Part shown: piece after piece, positions 54,057 to 63,496 of the stretch
Layout of the letters: each line of letters opens with the position of its first letter
Numbering within the stretch: the stretch's first letter is position 1
DNA from: Pararobbsia alpina
Lineage (GTDB): Bacteria; Pseudomonadota; Gammaproteobacteria; Burkholderiales; Burkholderiaceae
Length of the DNA stretch: 64,000 bases
Direction of reading: 5' to 3'
Assembly: GCF_902859895.1 (NCBI RefSeq)
Contig: NZ_CADIKM010000001.1
Location: 186,001-250,000, forward strand
The notes under the pieces: generated by a model
The model's input: only the letters and a program-made list of their open reading frames with translations
Databases searched by the model: none
Told to the model about the DNA's origin: nothing
Made by a program: the position numbers and the translations under genes

Positions 54057-55543
54057 CGCGGCTGCTCCGTGACCGCGGTGCCGGCCTGGGGTCCCGAAGC
54101 GCCTTGCTGAGCCACGGGAGCGGTCATGTGCTCGGCCTCGATCACCCAACCGCCCCCCATCGCCTTATACAAACCGATCAGCGAGCTGAACACCACGCCG
54201 TTGGTCTGCGTGTAGCTCAATTGCGCGTTGAACAGGCTGCGCTCGGCGTCCAGTACCTCGATATAGCTTGTGTACCCGCCTTCGTAGCGCAGCCTCGCGA
54301 GCCGTGAATACGTGCGCAACGCGTCCACCTGACGTCCCTGGATCACGAGTTGCTCACGCGACTTCTGCAGCGCGATCAGCGCATCGGCGACCTCCTGAAA
54401 TGCCACTTGAATCGCCTGCTGGTACTGGAGCAGCGCCTGTTGCTGTTGCGCTTCCGCCTGCCGCACCTGGCCGCTGATATTGCCCGCGGTAAAGATTGGC
54501 ACGGTGAGCGAGCCGGCATACGACCAGATCCGCGCCGGCCCGGTAAACAGCTTCGAGAGCTGGCTGCTCTCCGTGCCCAGGAGACCCGTCAGCGATATCG
54601 TGGGAAAGTACAGTGCGCGCGCAGCGCCGATCAGTGCATTGGCGGCGACCAGGTTCTGTTCGGCCTCGCGAAGATCGGGGCGTCGCTCGAGCAGATCGGA
54701 TGGCAACGCCATCGGCACTTCAGGCACGGCCAGTTCCGTCAATTCACGTCCACGCAAAATAGGCCCGGGGTTGCGGCCGAGCAGTACTGAAAGCGCATCT
54801 TCCTGCTGGGCGATCTGTGTCTCGATCTGCGGAATCGTCGCGAGCGACGCTTCATATTCCGACTGGCTCTGCGCGAGTTCCATCTGTGACACGTCGCCAC
54901 CCGAGAACCGTGCCTGGAACACTTCCACCGAACCCGCGCGACTCTGCGTCGTCGCCTTGGCGATCGAGAGTTGCTGGTCAAGATCGCGCAGATTGATGTA
55001 CGACGAAGCCACCGAGGCAACCAGTGACATGATCGTCGCGCGACGGCCCTCCTCGCTCGCCAACAGGCTCGCACGGGCGGATTCCGTTTGGCGCCGCAAC
55101 TTGCCGAACAGGTCGATCTCCCACGCGGCCGACAGCGATAACTGGAAGTCGTTGAACACCGCCCCACTCACGGCCGGCGGCCGGATCAGGCCAACCCCTG
55201 ACACACGCTGGCGCGAGGCGTCGAACCCGGCACCGACCTGCGGAAACAACAACGAGCGTGTCGTATCGAATTGACCCAGAAACTGGTCGATGCGAGCCGC
55301 GGCGATCTTCACATCCCAGTTGTTGGCGAGCGCGGCGGCTATGAGATCGTTCAGTACGGGGTCCTGGAACTGCTCCCACCAGGCGGTATTGGCGACATCG
55401 TTCAATTCGTCGGCTGCGAACCGGTAGGTTGCGGGCGTGGCAACGCTCGGCCGCACATAGTCGGGACCGAGCAGACAACCGCCAAGCCCGGCTGTCACAA
55501 GCAGGATGGCGACCAGGGGCAAGTGGCGGACCGGGGCGCGCAT
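54053..55543 (-). CDS. Outer-membrane efflux lipoprotein, NodT family
   Basis: The 496-residue TolC-like outer-membrane factor has a lipoprotein signal peptide ending in GLGGC (about residue 24). Two repeated efflux halves follow, each rich in long helices (FQLSLSAAWEIDLFGKLRRQTESARA and WSYAGSLTVPIFTAGNISGQVRQAEAQQ). ATG 55543 is chosen; it lies one base after the pump gene stop. With the pump and adaptor it forms a tripartite efflux system. Confidence 0.94.
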   Translation of the reverse strand: MRAPVRHLPLVAILLVTAGLGGCLLGPDYVRPSVATPATYRFAADELNDVANTAWWEQFQDPVLNDLIAAALANNWDVKIAAARIDQFLGQFDTTRSLLFPQVGAGFDASRQRVSGVGLIRPPAVSGAVFNDFQLSLSAAWEIDLFGKLRRQTESARASLLASEEGRRATIMSLVASVASSYINLRDLDQQLSIAKATTQSRAGSVEVFQARFSGGDVSQMELAQSQSEYEASLATIPQIETQIAQQEDALSVLLGRNPGPILRGRELTELAVPEVPMALPSDLLERRPDLREAEQNLVAANALIGAARALYFPTISLTGLLGTESSQLSKLFTGPARIWSYAGSLTVPIFTAGNISGQVRQAEAQQQQALLQYQQAIQVAFQEVADALIALQKSREQLVIQGRQVDALRTYSRLARLRYEGGYTSYIEVLDAERSLFNAQLSYTQTNGVVFSSLIGLYKAMGGGWVIEAEHMTAPVAQQGASGPQAGTAVTEQPR

Positions 55544-55544
55544 G

Positions 55545-58500
55545 TCATGAATCCTCATGCGGCGCGGACGGCTTGACCGTCGGTCCGCCCGGCCCCGGCT
55601 GCGCAACGGCTGCCGGTTCGCCGCCTGCCGGTCCGCCGGTGGTCGGCCCTGGCGTCTTCTTGCCGCCGGTGCGTTCGGACATCGACTCGAGCACATAGAA
55701 GAACATCGGGATGAAGAACACGGCAATCACCGTCGCGCCGAGCATCCCGCCGATCACGCCCGTGCCGATCGAATGCCGGCTGTTCGCCGAGGCCCCGGTG
55801 GCGATGGCAAGCGGGACGCAACCAAGGATGAACGCGAGCGACGTCATCACGATCGGTCGTAGCCGCTCAGTCGCCGCCGTGACGGCCGAGTCGTACACCG
55901 ACTGGCCCGACTCACGGTTCAACACCGCAAACTCGAAGATCAGGATCGCATTCTTCGCAGCCAGCGCAACCAGCATCGTCAGACCGATCTGGAAGTACAC
56001 GTCGTTTTCCAGCCCGCGCAGCATGATCGCGAGCAGCGCGCCAAAGAGCGCGAAGGGCACTGCCATCAACACCCCCACCGGCAGACTCCACTTCTCATAT
56101 TGCGCGGCGAGAATGAGGAAGACCATCACGAGCCCGAAGACAAACACCAGCCCCGAGGTACCACCGGACTGCCGCGCCTCATAGGCCTCACCGCTCCACC
56201 CGATGCCATAGTCCTGGGGCATGACCTGCGTGGCCGCTTCTTCGAGCGCCGTGATGACCTGACCGGAGCTATAGCCAGGCGCGCCATTGGCCGTGATCTT
56301 CACAGCCGGAAAGTTGTTGAAGCGCGTGACGAGATCGGGCCCGGTGACGAAGCGCGACGTGACCACGGCTTTCAGCGGCACCATGCTGCCCGTCCTGCTG
56401 CGCACGAAAATCTGGTCGAGGTCCTTCGGGGCGAGCCGGTAAGTCGGCTCCGCCTGCAGGATGACCTGCCAGAGCCGGCTCGAACGGTTGAACTGCGAGA
56501 CGTACAGCGAACCGAACATCGTCTGCATCGCGCTATACACTTCCTCGATCGGCACGCCGAGTGTTTCGGATTTGTCCCGATCGACGTTGACAAGCAACTG
56601 CTGGGACGAGGCATTGAAAGTCGAAGTCACACGCGCGAGTTCGGGGCGCTTGGCCGCCTCGGCCTGGAATCTCTGCACCACGTCGGCCAGCTGCGCGGTG
56701 GTCGCATCGCCCTTGCTCTGAATCCACATCTCGGTGCCGCCCGTCGTCCCAAGCCCCGGAATCGACGGCGGATTGACCGGCAGGATGATCCCCTCCTTTA
56801 CCGTCGACAGGTGCCGGTACGCATCGATCAACACCGCCCGCGCATTCTGCGTTCTGATGTTGGCCCACTTGTAGCGTTCATCGAAACTCTTGAAGCCGAT
56901 AAAGAACGTGCTCGCGTTGTTCTTGTTCTGACTGTCGAGCAGGCTGTAGCCATCGACGATCGTCACGCTGCCTACCGCTTCCTGCTTCATGAAGTAGTCG
57001 GTGACCTCTTTCGACACGTCACCTGTTCGATCGAGACTCGCGGCATCGGGCATGATGATCGCGCCGAGCAGGTAGCCCTGATCTTCGGGAGGCAGGAACG
57101 ATGTCGGTATCGTGCGCATCATCATGACTGCGAGTGCGATCATGCCGGCAAACAGGAAGAGTGCGATCACAAACCGCTTGATCACGAGCTTGACCGCGTT
57201 CGTGTAGCCGTGTGTCATGCCCTCGAATTTCTTGTCGAACCATCGGAAGAAGCCGCGCTTTTCATGATGCCCTGGCTTGAGCAGCAAGGCCGCCAGCGCC
57301 GGCGAAAGCGTGAGCGCGACGACGCCCGAGAGGACCACTGAAATCGCGATCGTAATGGCGAACTGCTTGTACAGTTGGCCCGTGATGCCGCCGAGAAACG
57401 CGACCGGTACAAATACGGCGCACAAGACGAGCACGATCGCGATAACCGGGCCCGACACTTCATCCATTGCGCGCCGGGCGGCGTCAGCCGGACTCAGCTT
57501 GTGGACATTCATGTTCCGCTCGACGTTCTCGATCACCACGATCGCATCGTCCACCACGATGCCGATCGCGAGCACCATCCCGAACAACGTCAACATGTTG
57601 ATCGAGAAGCCGAGCGCGAGCATGCCCATGAACGTGCCCATGATCGATACCGGTACCGCCAGCACCGGAATCAGCGTCGCGCGCAGGCTCTGCAGGAACA
57701 CGAATACCACGATCACGACCAGCACGAGCGCTTCGAAAAATGTGTGCACGACATCCGAGATCGACACACGCGTGAACTCCGTCGTGTCCATTGCGATGCT
57801 GTACTCGAGCCCTTCAGGAAACGATTTCTTCATTTCTTCGAGTGTCGCGCGCACCTGCTTGGACACATCGAGTGCGTTCGCGCCCGGCTGCTGATAGACG
57901 GCGAGCACCGTTGCCGGCTTGCCTTGAAAACGGCTGCGAATCGAGTAGTCCTTCTGCCCGAGCTCGGCTCGGCCAACGTCCTTGAGGCGCACGATGGCCG
58001 CGCCGCCGCTGGCTGCGCGAACAATAATGTCCTCGAATTCGGCCGGCTCGCTGAGCCGCCCTGTCGTCGTCACCGCGAAGGATTGCTCGACCGGCGAACC
58101 GGTTGGCGACTGCCCGATGCGACCGACAGCGAACTGCTGGTTCTGATTGGCGACGACCCTTTGCACGTCGCCCGCCGTGATCCCCAGTTGCGCCATGCGA
58201 TCGGGCTTGAGCCAGATCCGCATCGCGTAGTCCGGCGTGCCGAAGATGCTCGACTGATTCGCTCCAGGCACACGCTTGAGTGCATCGAGCACATAGATGT
58301 TCGCGTAGTTCGCGATATAGGTTGCATCGTAGCGGTTGGTGGGCGAATAGATCGCAATCACCATCATGAACGCCGACGACTTCTTCTGCACCTGGATACC
58401 CTGCGCCTGCACCGACGAAGGTAACTGCGGCAAAGCGAGATTGACACGGTTCTGCACATCCACCTGTGCGAGTTCCGGATTGGTGCCGATCTGGAAGAAC

Positions 58501-58781
58501 GCGTTGACTGTCAGATTGCCCGTCGATGAACTCGACGAGTTCATGTAGATCATGTTGTCCGCGCCGTTCACCTGCTGCTCGATCGGCGCGGCGACGTTGT
58601 TGGCTACCACGTCGGCGCTCGCACCCGGATAGGTGGCGGAGATCGTGATCTGCGGTGGCGTGATGTCCGGATACTGCGCGATCGGCAGATTCAACATCGC
58701 GACGGCGCCGCCTAGCGTGATCACGATCGAAATGACCGTTGCGAAGATCGGACGGTCGATACAGTAACGGGAGAGGCTCAT
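55545..58781 (-). CDS. RND efflux pump, HAE1 family inner-membrane component
   Basis: The 1078-residue protein is a complete proton-driven resistance-nodulation-division pump with 12 membrane segments and two periplasmic loops. The proton-relay aspartates are in GIVVDDAIVVIENVERN, the Lys in VALAAKNAILIFEFA, and the start MSLSRYCIDRPIFATVISI is typical. The C-terminus (about 1045-1078) is a Gly/Pro-rich tail. It would export antibiotics, dyes or detergents. It follows the adaptor gene by 13 bp. Confidence 0.96.
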   Translation of the reverse strand: MSLSRYCIDRPIFATVISIVITLGGAVAMLNLPIAQYPDITPPQITISATYPGASADVVANNVAAPIEQQVNGADNMIYMNSSSSSTGNLTVNAFFQIGTNPELAQVDVQNRVNLALPQLPSSVQAQGIQVQKKSSAFMMVIAIYSPTNRYDATYIANYANIYVLDALKRVPGANQSSIFGTPDYAMRIWLKPDRMAQLGITAGDVQRVVANQNQQFAVGRIGQSPTGSPVEQSFAVTTTGRLSEPAEFEDIIVRAASGGAAIVRLKDVGRAELGQKDYSIRSRFQGKPATVLAVYQQPGANALDVSKQVRATLEEMKKSFPEGLEYSIAMDTTEFTRVSISDVVHTFFEALVLVVIVVFVFLQSLRATLIPVLAVPVSIMGTFMGMLALGFSINMLTLFGMVLAIGIVVDDAIVVIENVERNMNVHKLSPADAARRAMDEVSGPVIAIVLVLCAVFVPVAFLGGITGQLYKQFAITIAISVVLSGVVALTLSPALAALLLKPGHHEKRGFFRWFDKKFEGMTHGYTNAVKLVIKRFVIALFLFAGMIALAVMMMRTIPTSFLPPEDQGYLLGAIIMPDAASLDRTGDVSKEVTDYFMKQEAVGSVTIVDGYSLLDSQNKNNASTFFIGFKSFDERYKWANIRTQNARAVLIDAYRHLSTVKEGIILPVNPPSIPGLGTTGGTEMWIQSKGDATTAQLADVVQRFQAEAAKRPELARVTSTFNASSQQLLVNVDRDKSETLGVPIEEVYSAMQTMFGSLYVSQFNRSSRLWQVILQAEPTYRLAPKDLDQIFVRSRTGSMVPLKAVVTSRFVTGPDLVTRFNNFPAVKITANGAPGYSSGQVITALEEAATQVMPQDYGIGWSGEAYEARQSGGTSGLVFVFGLVMVFLILAAQYEKWSLPVGVLMAVPFALFGALLAIMLRGLENDVYFQIGLTMLVALAAKNAILIFEFAVLNRESGQSVYDSAVTAATERLRPIVMTSLAFILGCVPLAIATGASANSRHSIGTGVIGGMLGATVIAVFFIPMFFYVLESMSERTGGKKTPGPTTGGPAGGEPAAVAQPGPGGPTVKPSAPHEDS

Positions 58782-58794
58782 GTCGCTCGCCTGT

Positions 58795-60042
58795 TCAATT
58801 CGCCGCGACGTTGGACGAACCGGACGCAGGAGCCGTCCCGCCCGGCGTCGGTTCGGAAACGGGGCGCGGCGCCGCCGCCCCCACGATCTTCAGCGGTGTG
58901 TCGGCGACAACACGAAGGGAACCGTCGACGACAATCCGCTCTCCCGCTTGCAAGCCCTGGGTGATGAACCAGTCGTCGCCGTGCCACTCCCCTGTTTCGA
59001 CGACGCGCTGGTGTGCCTTCGAGTTGTTGTCGACGACCCACACGAAGTGACTCTTGGCGCCCTGCAGAACGGCCCGTTGCGGCACGAGGATCGCGTTCAC
59101 GCGCACCGCACCGGCAACACGCGCGCGCACGAACTGGCCCGGCCGCAGGCTATCGTCCGGATTCGCGAACACGGCGCGCACGAGGAACGTGCCGGTTTCC
59201 GAACTGAAGGCCGGATTGGCGAAATTGATGCGACCGCGGGAGGGAAACACCGTGCCGTCGGCGAGCACGAGCGTGACCTCGAAGTCATTGTTCGCGGGGA
59301 AGCGCAATCGACCTTTGTTGACCTGGTCGCGATACCCGAGCATCTCGTTTTCCGAGATGCTGAAATTGACCCACATGGGATCGAGTTGGTAGATCGACGT
59401 GAGCCATCCCGTTGCGGACGCAGTCACATAGCTGCCGTCCTGCTGTCGAGCGAAGCTCGACAGGCCCTTGAGCGGTGACTTGATCGTCGTATAGCTGAGA
59501 TTCAGCTGCGCGACCTGCACCTGCCCTTTCGCCGCAATCACTGCCGCTTCCGCCTCCTTCTCCCTGCCCCTCGCGTCGTCGAGATCTTTCTGACTCACTG
59601 CATTCTGTGCGACAAGCGGAATCACGCGCGCCAGGTTTTCCTTGGTCACGCCGAGCCGTGCCTGCTGCTGCGCGAGTTCACCCTTCGCGGTCTGCAGTGC
59701 GGCTTCGAACGGCTTGGGGTCCATTAGAAAGAGCGTCTGCCCGACGTGGACCATTTGACCTTCGGTATAGACGCGGCGGTCGAGAAAGCCATCGACTCGC
59801 GCGCGAATCTCGACTTCCCGGGAACTTTGCGTTTGTGCGGTAAATTCAAATTCGACGGGCGTGTCACGTTGCGTGATCTGCATCACGGTGACTTCCATGG
59901 GCGGTGGCGCGGGTAGTGCAGCCGGCTTGTTGCAGGCGACGCACACCGGCATCAATGCGCACATGGCGAAAAGCCAGCGAGGCACGTCGCGCGGCGCGGG
60001 CATCGCATTGAGGTCATCGCGTAACTGCGGCAACTGTTTCAT
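58795..60042 (-). CDS. RND efflux adaptor (membrane fusion protein)
   Basis: The protein links the pump to the outer-membrane factor. It has a lipoprotein signal peptide with the lipobox VCVAC (Cys at about 37 from this start), a lipoyl-hairpin region (VEIRARVDGFLDRRVYTEGQMVHVGQTLFLMDPKPF), and barrel domains ending with LKIVGAAAPR. The start is uncertain: 60042, 60069 and 60003 are all possible, and the last gives the most usual signal-peptide length. It is the first gene of the pump block. Confidence 0.9.
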   Translation of the reverse strand: MKQLPQLRDDLNAMPAPRDVPRWLFAMCALMPVCVACNKPAALPAPPPMEVTVMQITQRDTPVEFEFTAQTQSSREVEIRARVDGFLDRRVYTEGQMVHVGQTLFLMDPKPFEAALQTAKGELAQQQARLGVTKENLARVIPLVAQNAVSQKDLDDARGREKEAEAAVIAAKGQVQVAQLNLSYTTIKSPLKGLSSFARQQDGSYVTASATGWLTSIYQLDPMWVNFSISENEMLGYRDQVNKGRLRFPANNDFEVTLVLADGTVFPSRGRINFANPAFSSETGTFLVRAVFANPDDSLRPGQFVRARVAGAVRVNAILVPQRAVLQGAKSHFVWVVDNNSKAHQRVVETGEWHGDDWFITQGLQAGERIVVDGSLRVVADTPLKIVGAAAPRPVSEPTPGGTAPASGSSNVAAN

Positions 60043-60086
60043 GTGAACATCCACGCTTGCACGTTTCATTGGATCACCGCTTGTCG

Positions 60087-60485
60087 CTACAGGGGGGTGC
60101 AGCTCCCAAAGAGCACCAGGGCGTCCTCACTGCTAAGAAGTGTCATGGTGAGTTCACCCGAAGCCTTGTCGATCACGATCGTCCAGGCAAAGCCGAATTC
60201 GACGCCCTGCATGAGAATCTCCGCCGGGCTGTTATCCATGAAGTGAATGGGTGTGGTGCGTTGTGGCCCGGCTATGGTCTTCTTCGCAAAGTCGATGCGA
60301 AGGAATTGCGGCGCACCCAGCTCGGCCGGCAGCGAACGCTGGCAGGTCAGGCCGGGGTCGCAGTCGTGCGCATCGATCGTGGCGCAGATCAATGGCTTGC
60401 TGCCGTCGAAGTCGGCCGCCTGCAGCGTGGCCGAGGCGAGGCATGAAGCCAACGCAAACGCCGCAAGAAGGTAGTGCTTTTTCAT
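60087..60485 (-). CDS. Small periplasmic protein of unknown function
   Basis: The 132-residue protein has a clear Sec signal peptide (MKKHYLLAAFALASCLASATLQA-AD) and a mature region of about 110 residues with four cysteines (LICATIDAHDCDPGLTCQ and a terminal FGSCTPL), which could form disulfides. I do not recognise the family. It lies about 45 bp upstream of the adaptor gene on the same strand, so it is probably part of the efflux-Pqi transcript, after the palindrome at 60615. Confidence 0.8.
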   Translation of the reverse strand: MKKHYLLAAFALASCLASATLQAADFDGSKPLICATIDAHDCDPGLTCQRSLPAELGAPQFLRIDFAKKTIAGPQRTTPIHFMDNSPAEILMQGVEFGFAWTIVIDKASGELTMTLLSSEDALVLFGSCTPL

Positions 60486-60614
60486 CGCCGCTTCTCCTGA
60501 TTCTTGCTTCTTGCGATGGCTCCGTCCCCGATGCGATGACTCATCGAGCCGCGCGATGTGCTTCCCACACGGCCTTCATAGGATCAATATTGGATGCCGG
60601 GCTGCGTCGTGACA

Positions 60615-60632
60615 ATTGGCCTTTGGTCCAAT
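60615..60632. promoter_or_regulatory. Palindromic site before the small periplasmic protein gene
   Basis: ATTGGCCTTTGGTCCAAT has complementary 5-bp ends (ATTGG/CCAAT). Its first 15 bases match the site at 61125 at 13 positions. It lies between the receiver gene stop and the efflux operon start. Confidence 0.5.
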
Positions 60633-60656
60633 ACCGGCTCGGCGCGAACACGCCAG

Positions 60657-61043
60657 CTACGACGGCTGCTTTCTTTCCAGGGCGGCACGCACAGTCCGGG
60701 CAAATAAATCGTCCTGAAACGGCTTGCGCAGCCACGCTACGGCACCGCCGGCGAGCGCCTGCTCGCGCAGACCGACGTCGTCGTAAGCGGTGATGAAAAT
60801 GATTGGCGTACCACTACCGGCCAGGCGCCGCTGGACTTCCAGTCCATTGAGCCCGGGCATTTGCACGTCGAGGATGACGCAGTCGGGGCGATATGACGGG
60901 ATCGACGACAAAGTGTCGAGAAAGGCATCACCGCTGGCGAACGTTTCCGCAGTGATCCCGATTGAGCGTAAGAGTCTCTTGACCGCCCGGCTCACCGATT
61001 CATCGTCATCGACGACCACAACGAATGGTTGGAGTTTTCCCAT
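60657..61043 (-). CDS. Orphan FixJ-type response-regulator receiver
   Basis: The 128-residue protein is a receiver domain alone, with no output domain. The phospho-acceptor Asp is in CVILDVQMPG (about residue 58), acidic residues are in VVVDDDES, and the switch Thr and Lys are in FITAYDD and WLRKPFQ. It resembles the receiver of FixJ/NarL-type regulators. No histidine kinase is nearby. ATG 61043 is the start. It lies about 170 bp upstream of the efflux operon on the same strand. Confidence 0.92.
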   Translation of the reverse strand: MGKLQPFVVVVDDDESVSRAVKRLLRSIGITAETFASGDAFLDTLSSIPSYRPDCVILDVQMPGLNGLEVQRRLAGSGTPIIFITAYDDVGLREQALAGGAVAWLRKPFQDDLFARTVRAALERKQPS

Positions 61044-61124
61044 TGCCGGTAGTCCGGAGTTCGCGCGTGCAGCGGGATTGCACTCGCTCTTTCGATAGAC
61101 TAAGGGTCAGGAGAAATTGCCGCT

Positions 61125-61139
61125 ATTGGACCTTGGTCC
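61125..61139. promoter_or_regulatory. Palindromic site before the receiver gene
   Basis: ATTGGACCTTGGTCC holds the 5-bp inverted repeat GGACC/GGTCC. It is 13/15 identical to the site before the efflux operon and lies about 80 bp upstream of the receiver start. Confidence 0.5.
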
Positions 61140-61399
61140 TGTGTGTAGGCGGACCGTCCGTGAGGGTGAGTGCAGGTGAAGCGAGCGCTCCACAGCGCGA
61201 GGTGTGGGGTCGCGTTCCAGGCGATTCGGGGGGCTGGCAGTTGACGCGACCGACGTTCAGGGCACGAACGGTCAAATTAAGCAGGCGCTGCTCAACGATC
61301 GCGTCAACCAAGAGATCCTAGGTCGGGAAGGCTTCGCGCTCGGAGTGGACCGCGGCGATACCGAGGTCACCGCCCGCGATATCCCTTCCCGCAGGCCGT
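61140..61399. other. Non-coding region upstream of the receiver gene
   Basis: The region between the MFS gene stop and the receiver promoter holds only small open frames. One (61204-61416, plus strand) reads like a short unrecognised peptide, but it overlaps the end of the MFS gene and has no support. Confidence 0.4.
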
Positions 61400-62695
61400 T
61401 CAGCGCAGGGCGCTGACAAACCGGGCGCGCCTCGGCTTCAAGACAAACATCGCAAGCGCGGCGGTGGCGATATCCAGCCCGATCGCACAGGCGAATACCG
61501 GCAGCCAGCTCTGAGTGTGCTGATGCAGCAGTGCGGCAAGCGGACCGCCGAAGACCGAGCCGATCCCGAACGAGAGGTAGAGCCAGCCGTAGTTCGCCGT
61601 TGCATATCGGGCACCAAAGGTGTCGGTTAGTGTCGACGGGAACAGCGAGAAGATCTCGCCCCAGCCGAAGAACACGACACCGGACAGGAGCACGAACAGC
61701 ATGGCGTCATGGCGTGTCAACAGCCAGAGCGTCATGGCGACGCCCTCCAGTGCAAAGGCGAACCCCATCGTGTTTTCGCGCCCCAGGCGGTCCGATACCC
61801 AACCGAACAGCGGACGTGTCAGGCCGTTGGTAAAACGGTCGATCGTCAGCGCCAGAGGCAACGCGGCGAGCCCGAACACCATGACCTTGCTGACGCCGAA
61901 ATCGGTCGCGAAGGTCGCCATCTGCGAAGTGATCATCAACCCGGAGGTGGACATCATCGTCATCATCAGGAACATCAACCAGAACAGCGGCTGCTTCAGC
62001 ATCTCGGCCGGCCGGTACTCGCGCTTCGAAGTGCTTGCCTTGGCACTGGCCGTGGCGCCGTCCACAGCCGCCGGCGGCAGGCGCAGACCCTGCGATGCGA
62101 CGAACCCGACCACGATGAAGACGACCCCGTACAGCCACAAGGTCGAATCCAAGCCGCGCGAAACCAACGACGCCGAAATCGGGAAGGTGGTCAGAATGGC
62201 GCCCATGCCATAGCCTGCGGCAGCTACGCCAGCGGCGAAACCGCGTCGATCAGGAAACCAGCGGACCATGAGGCCCACGACACCGACGTAGACGATACCC
62301 GTACCGAGGCCGCCAATGCAGCCGTACGTGAGGTACAGCATCGTCGTGCTGTGCGCATACGATGCGAGCACCCAGCTCAGGCCGGAGAGCACCGTGCCGA
62401 TCGAAATCAGCACGCGCGGCCCAAAGCGATTGATCAGCGCGCCCTGGAACGGCGAAAAGAAAGCCTGCAGCAGCACCAGCAGGGAGAAGGTGACTTGCAG
62501 CTCGGGCAGCGCAATGCCGAATTGCGCCATGAGCGGCTTCGTCATCAGAGTCCACACATATTGCGGACTCGAAATGGTCATCATGCAAATGAGGCCCAGG
62601 CCGAGCTGAAGCCAGCGGCTGCGCATGGCGGCCGGCACTGCGTGAGCCGTTGTGTGCGCCACCATTCCGTCTGGGGTCTGTGTCAGCATGTCCAT
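61400..62695 (-). CDS. MFS transporter, oxalate/formate antiporter (OFA) family
   Basis: The 431-residue inner-membrane protein has 12 predicted membrane segments in two halves with a Ser/Ala-rich central loop (about 212-228). The OFA features GFAAGVAAAGYGMGA, FGWGEIFSLFPSTLTDTFG and YLTYGCIGGLGTGIVYVG are present. Members exchange oxalate, formate or other carboxylates. ATG 62695 is chosen because ACGGAGAA precedes it. No oxalate or formate enzyme gene lies beside it, so the substrate is open. Confidence 0.92.
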   Translation of the reverse strand: MDMLTQTPDGMVAHTTAHAVPAAMRSRWLQLGLGLICMMTISSPQYVWTLMTKPLMAQFGIALPELQVTFSLLVLLQAFFSPFQGALINRFGPRVLISIGTVLSGLSWVLASYAHSTTMLYLTYGCIGGLGTGIVYVGVVGLMVRWFPDRRGFAAGVAAAGYGMGAILTTFPISASLVSRGLDSTLWLYGVVFIVVGFVASQGLRLPPAAVDGATASAKASTSKREYRPAEMLKQPLFWLMFLMMTMMSTSGLMITSQMATFATDFGVSKVMVFGLAALPLALTIDRFTNGLTRPLFGWVSDRLGRENTMGFAFALEGVAMTLWLLTRHDAMLFVLLSGVVFFGWGEIFSLFPSTLTDTFGARYATANYGWLYLSFGIGSVFGGPLAALLHQHTQSWLPVFACAIGLDIATAALAMFVLKPRRARFVSALR

Positions 62696-63108
62696 TGTGT
62701 TTCTCCGTTTCGAATTGCGTGCCGACTCGTGAACCGGCCTACCTCGTCTACACCGTCAGCGCGACAGCGCACGGCTTGGCCGACATCAAAGGATCGCGGC
62801 AGCAGCGCGACGAACGGGCGCCGGTTGCTCGAACCCCAGTCAATGTAAGCAAGCCATGGTTGCCACCCTATCTATACGAGCCGGGGGACATTAGCGAGAA
62901 TCGTGCCAAGCCAGGTGGACTTTCAATCCAGAACGGTTGGTGCGGAATAGTCATCGGCACTTGAGCAGGCCGGTCTGCCGATGTCATCGCAGGCTTCGTG
63001 AAAGCGAAGCAAGATGGTGCGGTCGCCCTTTGTCGGTGCGCGCGACACGATGCATGTTCCGCCGTGATGCACGCATCCTGGAACCGGCGCCAGTCAGCGC
63101 GCGTACTA
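62696..63108. other. Non-coding interval before the GtrA-like gene
   Basis: About 410 bp with no convincing gene on either strand and only short, unsupported open frames. I could not place the promoter of the MFS gene here with confidence. Confidence 0.4.
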
Positions 63109-63495
63109 TCAACGCGATCGGAAGACCCAAAGCCTCGCCGTCATATAGTTGACGACCATGCCGGCGACGGACCCGATTGCGACAGAAACGATGGGCAGGT
63201 ATGCCCTGCCCTGAAGGCTGAACACGATGGCACCGTACGCCACATAGTTGACCGTCCCGCCCGCCGACATCGCAGCCAGATACTTCCACCACTCCGACCA
63301 GACCGATTCGCTACGATCCGCGGCGAAGGCGTACCGTCGGTTGATTCGCCACGTCACCCAAACGGCGCAGAGAAACGACACCGCGCGGCCGGCGAAAAAG
63401 CCACAGCCAATCCACAGCGCCAGATAGAGCACGCCGGCATCGATCAGAAAACCGGCAACGCCGGCAATCCCGAAGCAAACAAGCTGCCGCTGCAT
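63109..63495 (-). CDS. GtrA-family membrane protein
   Basis: The 128-residue protein has four predicted membrane segments and the GtrA signature (RQLVCFGIAGVAGFLIDAGVLYL, WRINRRYAF, and VNYMTARLWVFR). GtrA-like proteins are proposed to flip undecaprenyl-phosphate-linked sugars across the inner membrane. ATG 63495 lies one base after the stop of the glycosyltransferase gene that precedes it in transcription. The two likely decorate a cell-surface polysaccharide. Confidence 0.93.
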   Translation of the reverse strand: MQRQLVCFGIAGVAGFLIDAGVLYLALWIGCGFFAGRAVSFLCAVWVTWRINRRYAFAADRSESVWSEWWKYLAAMSAGGTVNYVAYGAIVFSLQGRAYLPIVSVAIGSVAGMVVNYMTARLWVFRSR

Positions 63496-63496
63496 A

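Noticed and set aside
61204-61416. A 70-residue plus-strand frame near the MFS stop
   Set aside because: It overlaps the MFS gene end, has no family match, and begins at a weak GTG. It could be a relic but cannot be supported.
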